From JBJXGC01 sp046154545 (GTDB lineage: Bacteria; Chloroflexota; Dehalococcoidia; Tepidiformales; Tepidiformaceae), in contig JBJXGC010000249.1 in assembly GCA_046154545.1 (NCBI GenBank), positions 1-15,495 on the forward strand: a stretch of 15,495 nucleotides of DNA, in the 5' to 3' direction. Positions 7,236 through 13,805 of the stretch are shown in pieces (the first letter of the stretch is position 1; each line of letters starts with the position of its first letter). Under the pieces are notes generated by a model that was given only the letters and a program-made list of their open reading frames with translations, did no database searches and was not told where the DNA came from. The position numbers and the translations under genes are program-made.

Positions 7236-7647
7236 AGGCTTTGGGCGGGATGACGACCGCGTGCCCGTCAACGACAAGCTTGCCGTCCTGGTTTTTCACC
7301 TGGGTCCGGAACTTGACCCACTTCCGCTCGTCCATCTTCTCCACCGCCTCGGCGGTCGCCGTCACGGTGTCCCCGATGAACACGGGGGCCCGGAACTGCG
7401 CCTCCTGGGAAACGTAGATGGTGCCAGGGCCGGGGAGCTGCATTGCGAGGACGGTCGAGATGAACGATGCGGTCAGCATGCCGTGGGCGATGCGCTGCTT
7501 AAACATGCCGTCGGCGGCGGCGACCGCGTTGACATGGGCCGGGTTCAGGTCGCCGGTGATACCGGCGAAGAGGTAGATGTCTGTTTCAGTCAGCGTCTTG
7601 GAGAACGACGCTGACTGGCCGATCTGGATCTGGTCGAAGGTTGCCAT
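7234..7647 (-). CDS. MaoC-family (R)-specific enoyl-CoA hydratase
   Basis: This 137-residue single hot-dog domain is typical of PhaJ-type hydratases, which hydrate trans-2-enoyl-CoA to (R)-3-hydroxyacyl-CoA. The hydratase-2 motif is clear: GITGDLNPAHVN with D33 and H38 as the expected catalytic pair, followed by RIAHGMLTASFIS. A C-terminal strand pair (VKFRTQVKNQDGKLVVDGHA) completes the fold. Length matches PhaJ (about 134). The ATG at 7647 lies 38 nt after the STAS-like gene and has no obvious Shine-Dalgarno sequence. Its stop codon arises at the edge of the heptamer repeat. It could also act on other acyl-CoA thioesters. The hydratase activity is inferred from the motif. Confidence 0.88.
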   Translation of the reverse strand: MATFDQIQIGQSASFSKTLTETDIYLFAGITGDLNPAHVNAVAAADGMFKQRIAHGMLTASFISTVLAMQLPGPGTIYVSQEAQFRAPVFIGDTVTATAEAVEKMDERKWVKFRTQVKNQDGKLVVDGHAVVIPPKA

Positions 7648-7685
7648 ATCCGAAGCATGGCCGACGCCGCGGCTGCGGAAAAGCG

Positions 7686-8129
7686 CTAAGCGGCCGAGGG
7701 TCCGCCCGCCGTCAGGGCCGGCGCCCGCCGTGAACCACTGCTCGGCCGCGTCTGGCCGGAGAGAGCCACCCGTTCGCGGGCGACATCCAGCCAGGCAGCG
7801 GCCGCAGCTTCCGAATCAAAGGTGCGGAAGGCGTCTTGCAGCCCGGCCAGGCGAGCCAGGCGCTCGACCGTCGCACAACCAGCGGCGGGCGTGATCCAGG
7901 CCACGCGGAGACCGTCCCGGTGCACGCCCGCCATAGCGGCGGCGACCACCCGGCCACTCGTGGGCCAGCGTTCTACCTGGGAGACGTCAACGGCCAGTGC
8001 CCAGATGTTCCCGGCCTCGGCGAGCGCGGCCGCCTGCGACACGGCCCGCAGAGCCTCCGCCGCGACGACCTCGCCGGAGCACTCGATGCGGAGCAACGCG
8101 GCACGTGAATCAACGCGCATCAGATACAT
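7686..8129 (-). CDS. STAS/SpoIIAA-like protein
   Basis: This 147-residue protein runs from the ATG at 8129 (MYLMRVDSRAALLRIECSGE), which I prefer because GGGAG lies 5 nt upstream. A longer frame from a GTG at 8192 would add 21 residues, GGDAM-less and Gly/Arg-rich, and would read through the inverted repeat. The body alternates strands and helices: LLRIECSGEV, a helix to about 40, WALAVDVSQVERW (strand and loop), a helix, LRVAWITPA (strand), and a final helix. This is the layout of STAS-type or SpoIIAA-like domains. The C-terminal 25 residues look disordered. No phosphorylatable Ser can be assigned with confidence. The function is unknown. Confidence 0.65.
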   Translation of the reverse strand: MYLMRVDSRAALLRIECSGEVVAAEALRAVSQAAALAEAGNIWALAVDVSQVERWPTSGRVVAAAMAGVHRDGLRVAWITPAAGCATVERLARLAGLQDAFRTFDSEAAAAAWLDVARERVALSGQTRPSSGSRRAPALTAGGPSAA

Positions 8130-8185
8130 GGCGTCTCCCGGCCGGACGCGTCCGGTCCCTCCATAGTCTGACCCGCGTCCGGCCA

Positions 8186-8249
8186 GCGCCACATTCGGGG
8201 AAAGCCCACATTCCGGCCTGGAAAGCCATCACTGCCGTGAATGTGGCGC
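8186..8249. promoter_or_regulatory. 11-bp inverted repeat with a third ACATTC box
   Basis: GCGCCACATTC (8186-8196) and GAATGTGGCGC (8239-8249) are perfect inverted copies with a 42-nt spacer. The spacer carries a further CACATTCC (8207-8214). The element lies between the EEP-family gene and the STAS-like gene. It may be an operator or a terminator hairpin. A related GAATGTGG occurs in the acyl-CoA synthetase leader (5853-5860). Confidence 0.4.
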
Positions 8250-8254
8250 GCGGT

Positions 8255-9004
8255 TCAGTCCAGGGCGACGCGCGCCAGGAGCGCGAAGTGGTCGCTCGGG
8301 TAGAGGGTCGCGTCCCCGGTGGCGTGCTCGTTCGCCCCCAGCCTGGCCTCGAGGGCGCGTAGCCCGCCGCTCAGCCAGATGTAGTCAAGGCAGTTGGGGT
8401 CACCGTCCGTGTCCATCGTCGGCGCCTGGATGCCGGAGGGCCAGGTCACGGCCGGTTCCACACCGTTCGCTTCGAAACAGGCTGACCGGAAGCCCCGCTC
8501 CCGCATCAGCGTATAGGCCGGTTCAGAAGGGGGCGCGTTGAAATCGCCGGTGACGATAGTGCCGGTGGCCGCCGGTGCTTCTGTCATCCAGTCGCAGAGT
8601 GCCCGCGCCTGCGCCTCACGCACCTCCGGTTCGCCGGGGACGTGGTGGAGGTGCGTGTTCGCAAACCAGAGCGTGCGCTGGCCGGGAAGCGCGATCAGGA
8701 CGCGCTGGACAACGCGGCCGTGGCTCAGGCGGAGCTCCTCCCTCGCCACCACATCGCCGACCGAGACGAGGATCGAGTTGCCGAACATCGGGTAGCGCTC
8801 GCTCCGCGCATCGAAGCTGCGGTAGACGTGCTCCGGCGCCTGGGCGGCGAGCAGGTCATCCTGGCGTTCGCCGCCGAAGATCACCTCCTGCAGCCCCGCC
8901 AGCTGCGGCGCCATCGCCGCGAAGGCGGCCAGGAGCAGCGGTTTGCGCTCCGTATAGCGGTCGGTGACGTGGCGGATGTTGAAGGTCGCGACCGTGAGTT
9001 CCAT
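8255..9004 (-). CDS. Endonuclease/exonuclease/phosphatase (EEP) family hydrolase
   Basis: This 249-residue protein has all the EEP metal-site motifs in order: TFNIRH with N9, LQEV with E40, NTHLHH with H118, GDFNAPP with D154 and N156, LDYIW with D207, and SDHFAL with D238/H239. It is therefore a likely active Mg-dependent phosphodiesterase or nuclease. No signal peptide is visible, so a cytosolic substrate is likely. The family also covers sphingomyelinase-like and phosphatase members, so the substrate is open. The ATG at 9004 follows the stop of the DsbA-family gene by 3 nt, which indicates one operon. Confidence 0.88.
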   Translation of the reverse strand: MELTVATFNIRHVTDRYTERKPLLLAAFAAMAPQLAGLQEVIFGGERQDDLLAAQAPEHVYRSFDARSERYPMFGNSILVSVGDVVAREELRLSHGRVVQRVLIALPGQRTLWFANTHLHHVPGEPEVREAQARALCDWMTEAPAATGTIVTGDFNAPPSEPAYTLMRERGFRSACFEANGVEPAVTWPSGIQAPTMDTDGDPNCLDYIWLSGGLRALEARLGANEHATGDATLYPSDHFALLARVALD

Positions 9005-9007
9005 CGC

Positions 9008-9628
9008 TCAGATGATCCCCGGATGGCGCGGCTCCGCCCCCATGCGCCGGAGGACGTCGGCGTAGACGTTCGCATCCTGGGCGCCGGTGATGACGAAGCG
9101 GTCGTCGATGATAATCGTGGGCGTACTCTGGACGCCCTTCTTCCGGGCGATGGCCGTCGTTTCGTCGATCAGCGCGGCGTAGCGTCCGACCATCAACTCC
9201 ACCTTGAACTCGGCGGCGTCGAGCCCGTGAGCGGTGGCGATATCGCAGAGCACGTCCACATCGCCGATGTCGCGGCCTTCTTCGAAGTAGGCCGCGAACA
9301 ACGCGTCGTGTACAGGCCCGAAGGCGCCGCGGTCGCGCGCGAACTCCGCTAATTCGAGACAGCGGTGCGAGTTGGAGAGCCAGCGGTTCGACTTCAAGGT
9401 GATCCCGGCTTCCTCGGCATAGGCCTTGAGGTGCTCCGCGTACTCGGGGCCGCGGCGGCTTACCAGCCCGTCGAGGCTGCGGCCTTGGCTCGGCGTCTCC
9501 GGGTGCAGCTCGAAGGGCCACCAGGAGACTTCCACTTCGAACTCCCGTTCAAACTCCGCCACCCGCCGGGCGGCGATATAACACCACGGTCAGACGTAGT
9601 CGGAAATGACGGTCACTTTCATCGCCAT
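9008..9628 (-). CDS. DsbA/FrnE-family oxidoreductase with in-frame TGA at the active site (candidate selenoprotein)
   Basis: Read through one TGA, this is a 206-residue thioredoxin-fold DsbA/FrnE-family protein. It starts MAMKVTVISDYV, then TGA (9590-9592), then PWCYIAARRVAEF. FrnE-type proteins normally have CPWCY at exactly this place, so the TGA replaces the first, nucleophilic cysteine and would give U13-P-W-C16. The rest is intact: the helical insert with NSHRCLELAEFARD, the FEEGRDIGD segment and the cis-proline motif VQSTP (P170). The frame is open on both sides of the TGA. The ATG at 9628 lies 7 nt after TAGAAT, so expression seems to start upstream of the TGA. A second ATG at 9622 is the usual family start. 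A conventional call would start at a GTG at 9562 and lack the active site. The final stop is also TGA. A nonsense mutation is the alternative, though no other decay is seen. Confidence 0.75.
9557..9592 (-). promoter_or_regulatory. Candidate bacterial SECIS hairpin after the in-frame TGA
   Basis: On the minus strand, 14 nt after TGA (9592-9590), CGCCGCC (9575-9569) pairs with GGTGGCG (9563-9557) as a 7-bp stem with one G-U pair and a loop of CGGCG. The loop begins 21 nt after the TGA and has G as its second base. Both fit published descriptions of bacterial SECIS elements. In DNA this GC-rich a hairpin can arise by chance, so this is supportive and not decisive. Confidence 0.5.
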
Positions 9629-9635
9629 GGCGGTG

Positions 9636-9641
9636 ATTCTA
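9636..9641 (-). promoter_or_regulatory. -10 element (TAGAAT) for the DsbA-family gene
   Basis: TAGAAT on the minus strand ends 7 nt before the ATG at 9628. It places the transcription start at or beside the upstream ATG, and so supports translation beginning before the in-frame TGA. Confidence 0.5.
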
Positions 9642-9674
9642 ACCTATGCCGGGCCCGCGTGGCCGTGCGGTAGC

Positions 9675-10493
9675 TCAGTCTCGAGCGAAGGACGGCCCGA
9701 TGCCCGCCCCCCGGAGCGCCGCGAGGATGCCCGCGCCAGTCTCCGGACGGGGATCAGTCTCAAAGGTCATGAGCGCGACCCCGTCGATGAGGGGGCTCTG
9801 GGCGAGTGCGGCGAGCACCCGTTCGAAGGCCGCCCAGGCCTCGGGCTGTGCCGTCGGGACTGCGGGAGGATCGATCCCGAGGCGAGCACCGATCCGGGCC
9901 GCCGCCTCGGCGGTCAGCAACGGCATCGCCATCGCTACGATCTTCGTCTCCGGCGCCCGGCCCTTCACGGCCTCTGCAAACGGGCGCAGCCGCTCGAAGT
10001 CGAACACGGGCTGAGTCTGCACGTAGCCCGCGCCGGCCGCGATCTTCGGCATGAGGTTCCGCAGCACGGCCGCGCCGTCGGGCACGTACTGGTTCAGGGT
10101 GGCGCCGACGAGGCTGCCCGGCATCGTCCGGCTGGCCAGGCCAACCACCTCCCGGATGGTCAGCCCACGGTCGGGTGACGCGTGGTCGCCCGCGATGACG
10201 AGCACCTGCGCGACCCCGGCGTCACGGGCGATGGCGAGCTCGGACTGGATCTCGGCGGCGGGACGGCCGCGCGTCACCAGGTGCCAGGCGGGGTCCAGGC
10301 CCGCGGCGAGGAGCTCCAGGCTGGCCTCCAGGCTCGACTGCCGCTCGGGGCGCTGGATGACGTTGATGGCTGACGCCGCCGGCCCAATTAACCCCGCCCT
10401 CCGTAAGAGGACGTGGGGCAGGCTCCGCTGGGGCGGCGTGATCTCGAGCGCGACGGGGAAGGCTCCGTCGGAGAGCAGGCGGGCGAACGACAT
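9675..10493 (-). CDS. metF: Methylenetetrahydrofolate reductase (MetF family)
   Basis: This 272-residue TIM-barrel flavoprotein should reduce 5,10-methylene-THF to 5-methyl-THF. The N-terminal strand carries EITPP with E17, the counterpart of the catalytic Glu28 of E. coli MetF. NVIQRPERQSSLEASLELLAAG is followed by HLVTRGR, then AGVAQVLVIAGDHASPD with D103 near FAD, and YVQTQPVFDFERLRPFAEAV carrying the folate-side glutamine. It is slightly shorter than E. coli MetF (296). The ATG at 10493 has GAGG 4 nt upstream. It lies 53 bp after folC and is probably co-transcribed with it, giving a folate gene pair. Its electron donor cannot be told from sequence. Confidence 0.85.
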   Translation of the reverse strand: MSFARLLSDGAFPVALEITPPQRSLPHVLLRRAGLIGPAASAINVIQRPERQSSLEASLELLAAGLDPAWHLVTRGRPAAEIQSELAIARDAGVAQVLVIAGDHASPDRGLTIREVVGLASRTMPGSLVGATLNQYVPDGAAVLRNLMPKIAAGAGYVQTQPVFDFERLRPFAEAVKGRAPETKIVAMAMPLLTAEAAARIGARLGIDPPAVPTAQPEAWAAFERVLAALAQSPLIDGVALMTFETDPRPETGAGILAALRGAGIGPSFARD

Positions 10494-10546
10494 GGACCCT
10501 CAGCGTGATGGGGGACGGCGGTTTGTGTCTATCGGGAGGCCCTGCC

Positions 10547-11887
10547 TCAGTCCCCCGAGGCGCCTTCGCCCAGGAGGTATTCGCGCGCTTCGGCCACCAC
10601 GTAGAGCGACCCGGTGACGCAGACCAGGTCGTCTTTGGTGGCGTGGCCGAGGGCCGTGTCCAGGGCCTCGGGCACGCTCTCTTCGGCCACGGCCGCCGGC
10701 CCGAGGAAGCCGACCTCCTGGATCATGACGTAGGGGTCCATGGAGCGCGGGCTGCGGAAGCGGGTGCAGACGATCAACTCTGCCAGCTTCGCGATCTTGA
10801 ACCCGACGGCGCGGATGTCCTTGTCGCGCATGGTCCCGAGCACGAAGAAGCAGCGGCGCCAGTGGAAGTACTCCTTCAGGGCGGCGGCCAGGGCGGCGGC
10901 GCTCTCACCGTTGTGGGCGCCATCGCCCACGACAAGCGGCCCCTGGCCCATCACCTCCATCCGCCCCGGGACGCGGGTGAAGGCGATGCCGTCGGCGATG
11001 GCGCTGTCGGAAATCTCCTCGCCCCGGGCGCGAATTGCGTCCGCAACGGCGGCCGCCGTCGCCGCGTTGTCGAGCTGGTGACGGCCCAGCATCGGCGTCC
11101 GCATCTCACGCTCGCCACCCGGGCCGCGGAGGACGAAGGACTGGCCGTAGACGAACTTCTCGCGGACCTCCGTGCTGTAGAGGGCCGCCACGTCCACGAG
11201 GCGAGCGCCAACCGCTTCGCACCGTTCGCGGACCACCTCGACCACCGCCGGGTCCATCTGCGGGGCGAGGACGCAGGTCGCCCCCGGCTTGATGATCCCG
11301 GACTTGTCGCGGGCGATTTCGGCCGGTGTATTGCCGAGGATGGCCGTGTGTTCGAGGGAGATCGCCGTGATCACCGCGATATCCGAGGCATCGAAGACGT
11401 TCGTGGCGTCGAAGGTGCCGCCCAGGCCAACTTCGACGACCTGCCAGTCCATTCGCGGAAGCTGAGCCCGTGTCAGCCAGAAGAAGAGGGCCGTGAGGAC
11501 GCCGAAGGTGCTGACGTCCCCGTGGACGCTCGCTCGCTCGTCTTCGACGGCCGGGCGAATGGCGTCCAGGGCCGCCGCGAACTCCTCCGGCGAGACGTGG
11601 TCGCCATCCAGCGTGATCCGTTCCGTGTAGGAGTGCAGGTGAGGGCTGGCGTAGAGCGACGTGCGCCGCCCGGCCCGGCTGAGGATGCCCGCGATCATCG
11701 CGGCCGTGCTTCCCTTCCCCTTCGAACCGGTGACATGGACCGTCTTGCGGCCGAGGTGTGGGTCGTTCATGCGCGAAAGCAACGACCGTACGGAGGCCAC
11801 GCTCATCGTCGGGTTCGGCGACTTCTGCACGCCCCGTTCGAGGTCCGTAAACGACATGAGGTACTCGATGGCTTCGCCGTAGTCCAT
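10547..11887 (-). CDS. folC: Folylpolyglutamate/dihydrofolate synthase
   Basis: This 446-residue Mur-ligase-type enzyme adds glutamate to folates. The ATP-binding P-loop GSKGKGS is at 54-60, SPHLHSYTERI at 81-91, VEVGLGGTFDATNV at 151-164, SLEHTAILGNTPAEIARDKSGIIK at 177-200, LGRHQLDNAATAAAV at 267-281 and the inter-domain GDGAHN at 321-326. Length and motif order are standard. Whether it also has dihydrofolate synthase activity cannot be decided here. The ATG at 11887 lies 6 nt after TAAGAT, consistent with a leaderless message. metF follows downstream. Confidence 0.93.
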   Translation of the reverse strand: MDYGEAIEYLMSFTDLERGVQKSPNPTMSVASVRSLLSRMNDPHLGRKTVHVTGSKGKGSTAAMIAGILSRAGRRTSLYASPHLHSYTERITLDGDHVSPEEFAAALDAIRPAVEDERASVHGDVSTFGVLTALFFWLTRAQLPRMDWQVVEVGLGGTFDATNVFDASDIAVITAISLEHTAILGNTPAEIARDKSGIIKPGATCVLAPQMDPAVVEVVRERCEAVGARLVDVAALYSTEVREKFVYGQSFVLRGPGGEREMRTPMLGRHQLDNAATAAAVADAIRARGEEISDSAIADGIAFTRVPGRMEVMGQGPLVVGDGAHNGESAAALAAALKEYFHWRRCFFVLGTMRDKDIRAVGFKIAKLAELIVCTRFRSPRSMDPYVMIQEVGFLGPAAVAEESVPEALDTALGHATKDDLVCVTGSLYVVAEAREYLLGEGASGD

Positions 11888-11893
11888 GGCGCT

Positions 11894-11899
11894 ATCTTA
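11894..11899 (-). promoter_or_regulatory. -10 element (TAAGAT) for folC-metF
   Basis: GATAAGAT on the minus strand; the TAAGAT hexamer ends 6 nt before the folC ATG at 11887. There is no Shine-Dalgarno sequence in between. Confidence 0.45.
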
Positions 11900-11919
11900 T
11901 CAGGCGCCGCGGGCGCACC

Positions 11920-12417
11920 TCACACCTCGGGTGGCGGCCAGGGGAGGCCCGGCCCGGCCGCAAACTCGACGATGTGTCGATGGGGCTCGAAGCCGCGCAT
12001 CAACACCATCCGCCGCGGCTCGATGCAAAAAAGCTGGCCGTGTTCGGTGAAGAACGCCGCCATCTTGTTCTTCTCACCAAGTTCCGCCAGGAGGCCGTCG
12101 AAGCGCGGGTCCTCCGGCTGGATGCGGGCGGCGCTGCCCTCGATGACGACGCGGTCGAAGGCCGTCCACTCCTCGCGGATCACGTCGCGATTATCGACGA
12201 GGAACGAGACCTCGGGCGTGGCGAGGATATTGCGGGTGTGCTGGGGCTGCTCCGCGCTGCCGAAGAGCACGCGGCCGTCGTCCCGCAGGTGGAAGAGGAC
12301 GAAGGTCACATAGGGCGTCGCGTCTTCCGCGTGGGTCGTGGCGAGGGTCCCGCCGGGCTGCGTGCGGGCCAGTTTCGCGGCATAGTCGAGGATCTCGGCG
12401 CGGGACATGTCGGTCAC
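11920..12417 (-). CDS. Pyridoxamine 5'-phosphate oxidase-like (FMN/F420 split-barrel) protein
   Basis: This 165-residue single split-barrel domain belongs to the PPOX-like flavin- or F420-binding superfamily. The first strands read GGTLATTHAEDATPYVTFVLF and VLFGSAEQPQHTRNILATPEVSFLV, the typical layout in which the RNI-type segment touches the cofactor phosphate. The central strand is FDRVVIEGSAARI. Members range from F420-dependent reductases to heme-degrading HugZ relatives, so the reaction is open. I choose the GTG at 12417 because TAGGAT ends 6 nt before it. The next in-frame ATG at 12408 would also serve. It is divergent from the crotonase gene. Confidence 0.82.
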   Translation of the reverse strand: MTDMSRAEILDYAAKLARTQPGGTLATTHAEDATPYVTFVLFHLRDDGRVLFGSAEQPQHTRNILATPEVSFLVDNRDVIREEWTAFDRVVIEGSAARIQPEDPRFDGLLAELGEKNKMAAFFTEHGQLFCIEPRRMVLMRGFEPHRHIVEFAAGPGLPWPPPEV

Positions 12418-12423
12418 TCGCCG

Positions 12424-12429
12424 ATCCTA
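12424..12429 (-). promoter_or_regulatory. -10 element (TAGGAT) for the split-barrel gene
   Basis: TAGGAT on the minus strand ends 6 nt before the GTG at 12417. The spacing is the same as at the other leaderless-type starts in this window and favours GTG over the downstream ATG. Confidence 0.4.
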
Positions 12430-12459
12430 CCGCGCCGGCGCCTTCCACGGTGCGCCCGC

Positions 12460-12488
12460 GTGACAACGGGATGGCTGCGCGTGATAGT
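12460..12488 (+). promoter_or_regulatory. Candidate sigma-70-type promoter of the crotonase gene
   Basis: GTGACA (12460-12465), a 17-bp spacer and GATAGT (12483-12488) on the plus strand form a plausible -35/-10 pair. The leader to the GTG at 12523 would be about 28 nt and contains GGAGG. It is divergent from, and close to, the split-barrel gene promoter. Confidence 0.4.
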
Positions 12489-12522
12489 GACGCCCGCGCG
12501 AACCGCGCCCGGAGGCCAGCCC

Positions 12523-13326
12523 GTGGATTACGCCAGCAAGTACAAGTTCCTGACGGTCGCCGTTGACCGTGGTGTCGCGCTCGTCACGATCAACCGGCCC
12601 GAGGCCCTGAACGCGACGAACAACGTCCTTCATCGCGAACTCACCGAGATCTGGCCGGACATCGACCGCGACCCGGAGGTGAAGGTCGCCGTCATCACCG
12701 GCAGCGGCGACCGCGCCTTCTCGGCCGGCGGCGACATCGACGACCTGGCGGAGCGGGCGAACCTCCCGGCCGAGGAGCGCTTCGAGGCGATCGTCTCGCT
12801 CATGAAGGAGGCCGAACAGCTCGTCTACACGATCGTCAACTGTGACAAGGTCATCATCTCGGCGATCAATGGCGTCGCTGTGGGCGCCGGCCTCGCCGTG
12901 GCGATCATGGCCGATATCTCGATCATCGCCGACGACACACGCCTGACGGACGGCCACGTCCGTCTCGGGGTCGCGGCCGGGGACCACGCCTGTATCGTCT
13001 GGCCGTTGCTCTGCGGCATGGCGAAGGCGAAGTACTACCTCCTCACCAGCGACTTCATCGACGCCCGGGAGGCGGAGCGGATTGGACTCGTGAGCAAGTG
13101 CGTGCCGCGCGCGTCGCTGATGGAGGAGGCGCTCACCCTCGCCCACCGCCTGGCGGACGGCCCCCAGCCGGCCCTCCGCTTCACGAAGCGGGCCCTCAAC
13201 CAGTGGATCCGGCTGGGCGGCGTGACCAGCTTCGACTACTCCCTCGCCCTCGAGATGCTCGGCTTCTTCGGCGCCGCCCCGGCCGAAAGCGTCGCCGCCA
13301 TCAAGGAACGGTGGGCTCGGTCATAA
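12523..13326 (+). CDS. Crotonase-superfamily protein (enoyl-CoA hydratase/isomerase-like)
   Basis: This 267-residue protein starts at the GTG at 12523, where GGAGG (12511-12515) lies 7 nt upstream. This decides the start over a much longer open frame. The crotonase fold is clear: VALVTINRPEALNATNN, then FSAGGDIDDL (oxyanion hole, about 66-75), then INGVAVGAGLAVAIMADISI (115-134). Aligned with rat mitochondrial hydratase, the position of Glu144 is A125 and that of Glu164 is H145 (TDGHVRLGV). Both catalytic glutamates are missing, so ordinary enoyl-CoA hydration is doubtful. The segment DGHVRLGVAAGD resembles a sub-clade common in actinobacteria whose reaction I cannot name. A GC-rich hairpin (13327-13344) follows the stop. 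Confidence 0.88.
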   Translation: MDYASKYKFLTVAVDRGVALVTINRPEALNATNNVLHRELTEIWPDIDRDPEVKVAVITGSGDRAFSAGGDIDDLAERANLPAEERFEAIVSLMKEAEQLVYTIVNCDKVIISAINGVAVGAGLAVAIMADISIIADDTRLTDGHVRLGVAAGDHACIVWPLLCGMAKAKYYLLTSDFIDAREAERIGLVSKCVPRASLMEEALTLAHRLADGPQPALRFTKRALNQWIRLGGVTSFDYSLALEMLGFFGAAPAESVAAIKERWARS

Positions 13327-13379
13327 CGCCGCCGGCGAACGGCGCGGAGTCGTCGCCCCCTCGCCTCTCATCATCGAAC

Positions 13380-13805
13380 TCAGTGACCCGGAAGTTCGTG
13401 TTCGTCGATCATCAACTCGATCGGACGGCCGGACACTACGACCGCTCTCGCGTGCCGGAAATCCCACGTCAGCAATGGCAGGCGCCGAGCGACAGCCATC
13501 GAAATGCTTACGGCGTCAGGCAAGTCAAGACCGAAGCCGGCGTATCGCTCGACGATCGCAAGGCCTTGGGCGTGCTCGAATTCGGTCGGCACGGCTAGCG
13601 TTAGTTCGCCTGCCTGAAGCGACCGTCCGAGCCGAACAGCTGCGAGGACCATGCCGCGACCGGTCAGCAGAAGCGCCGCCTCGGCGTAGACTGGCCACGG
13701 GACTACTCCGGCGGCGCCCAACTGCCTCAGGAGCCTGACGGCGAAACGATGACGTGCGCCTTCGCCAGCGTTCAGCGCGGAAACAATCGGTCCCGTATCG
13801 ACTAT
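13380..13805 (-). CDS. vapC: PIN-domain ribonuclease toxin (VapC family) with probable AUA start
   Basis: The frame encodes a full PIN domain only if it starts near 13805: IVDTGPIVSALNAGEG carries the first catalytic aspartate (D3), followed by E42 (PVYAEAALLL), D97 (LDLPDAVSISMA) and D115 (TWDFRHA). That gives 141 residues, a normal VapC length. No ATG, GTG or TTG occurs at that end. The codon at the expected place is ATA (13803-13805), overlapping the antitoxin stop as ATAG. The first conventional start, TTG at 13721, would remove D3 and one helix. GAGGAG lies upstream in the antitoxin end. Either AUA is used with translational coupling, or the toxin has lost its start. The stop is the TGA at 13380, convergent with the crotonase gene. 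Confidence 0.75.
   Translation of the reverse strand: MVDTGPIVSALNAGEGARHRFAVRLLRQLGAAGVVPWPVYAEAALLLTGRGMVLAAVRLGRSLQAGELTLAVPTEFEHAQGLAIVERYAGFGLDLPDAVSISMAVARRLPLLTWDFRHARAVVVSGRPIELMIDEHELPGH

Noticed and set aside
9008..9562. DsbA-family protein starting at GTG 9562
   Set aside because: This start drops the active-site segment, while the frame upstream of the TGA matches the family N-terminus and has its own -10 element.
9668..9686. tRNA-like D-arm sequence (GGTAGCTCAGTCTCGAGC)
   Set aside because: It overlaps the end of metF and no anticodon arm, T arm or acceptor stem can be built around it.
10505..12313. 602-codon plus-strand open frame opposite folC and the split-barrel gene
   Set aside because: It runs across two well-supported genes and their promoter. 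No domain is visible in its translation.
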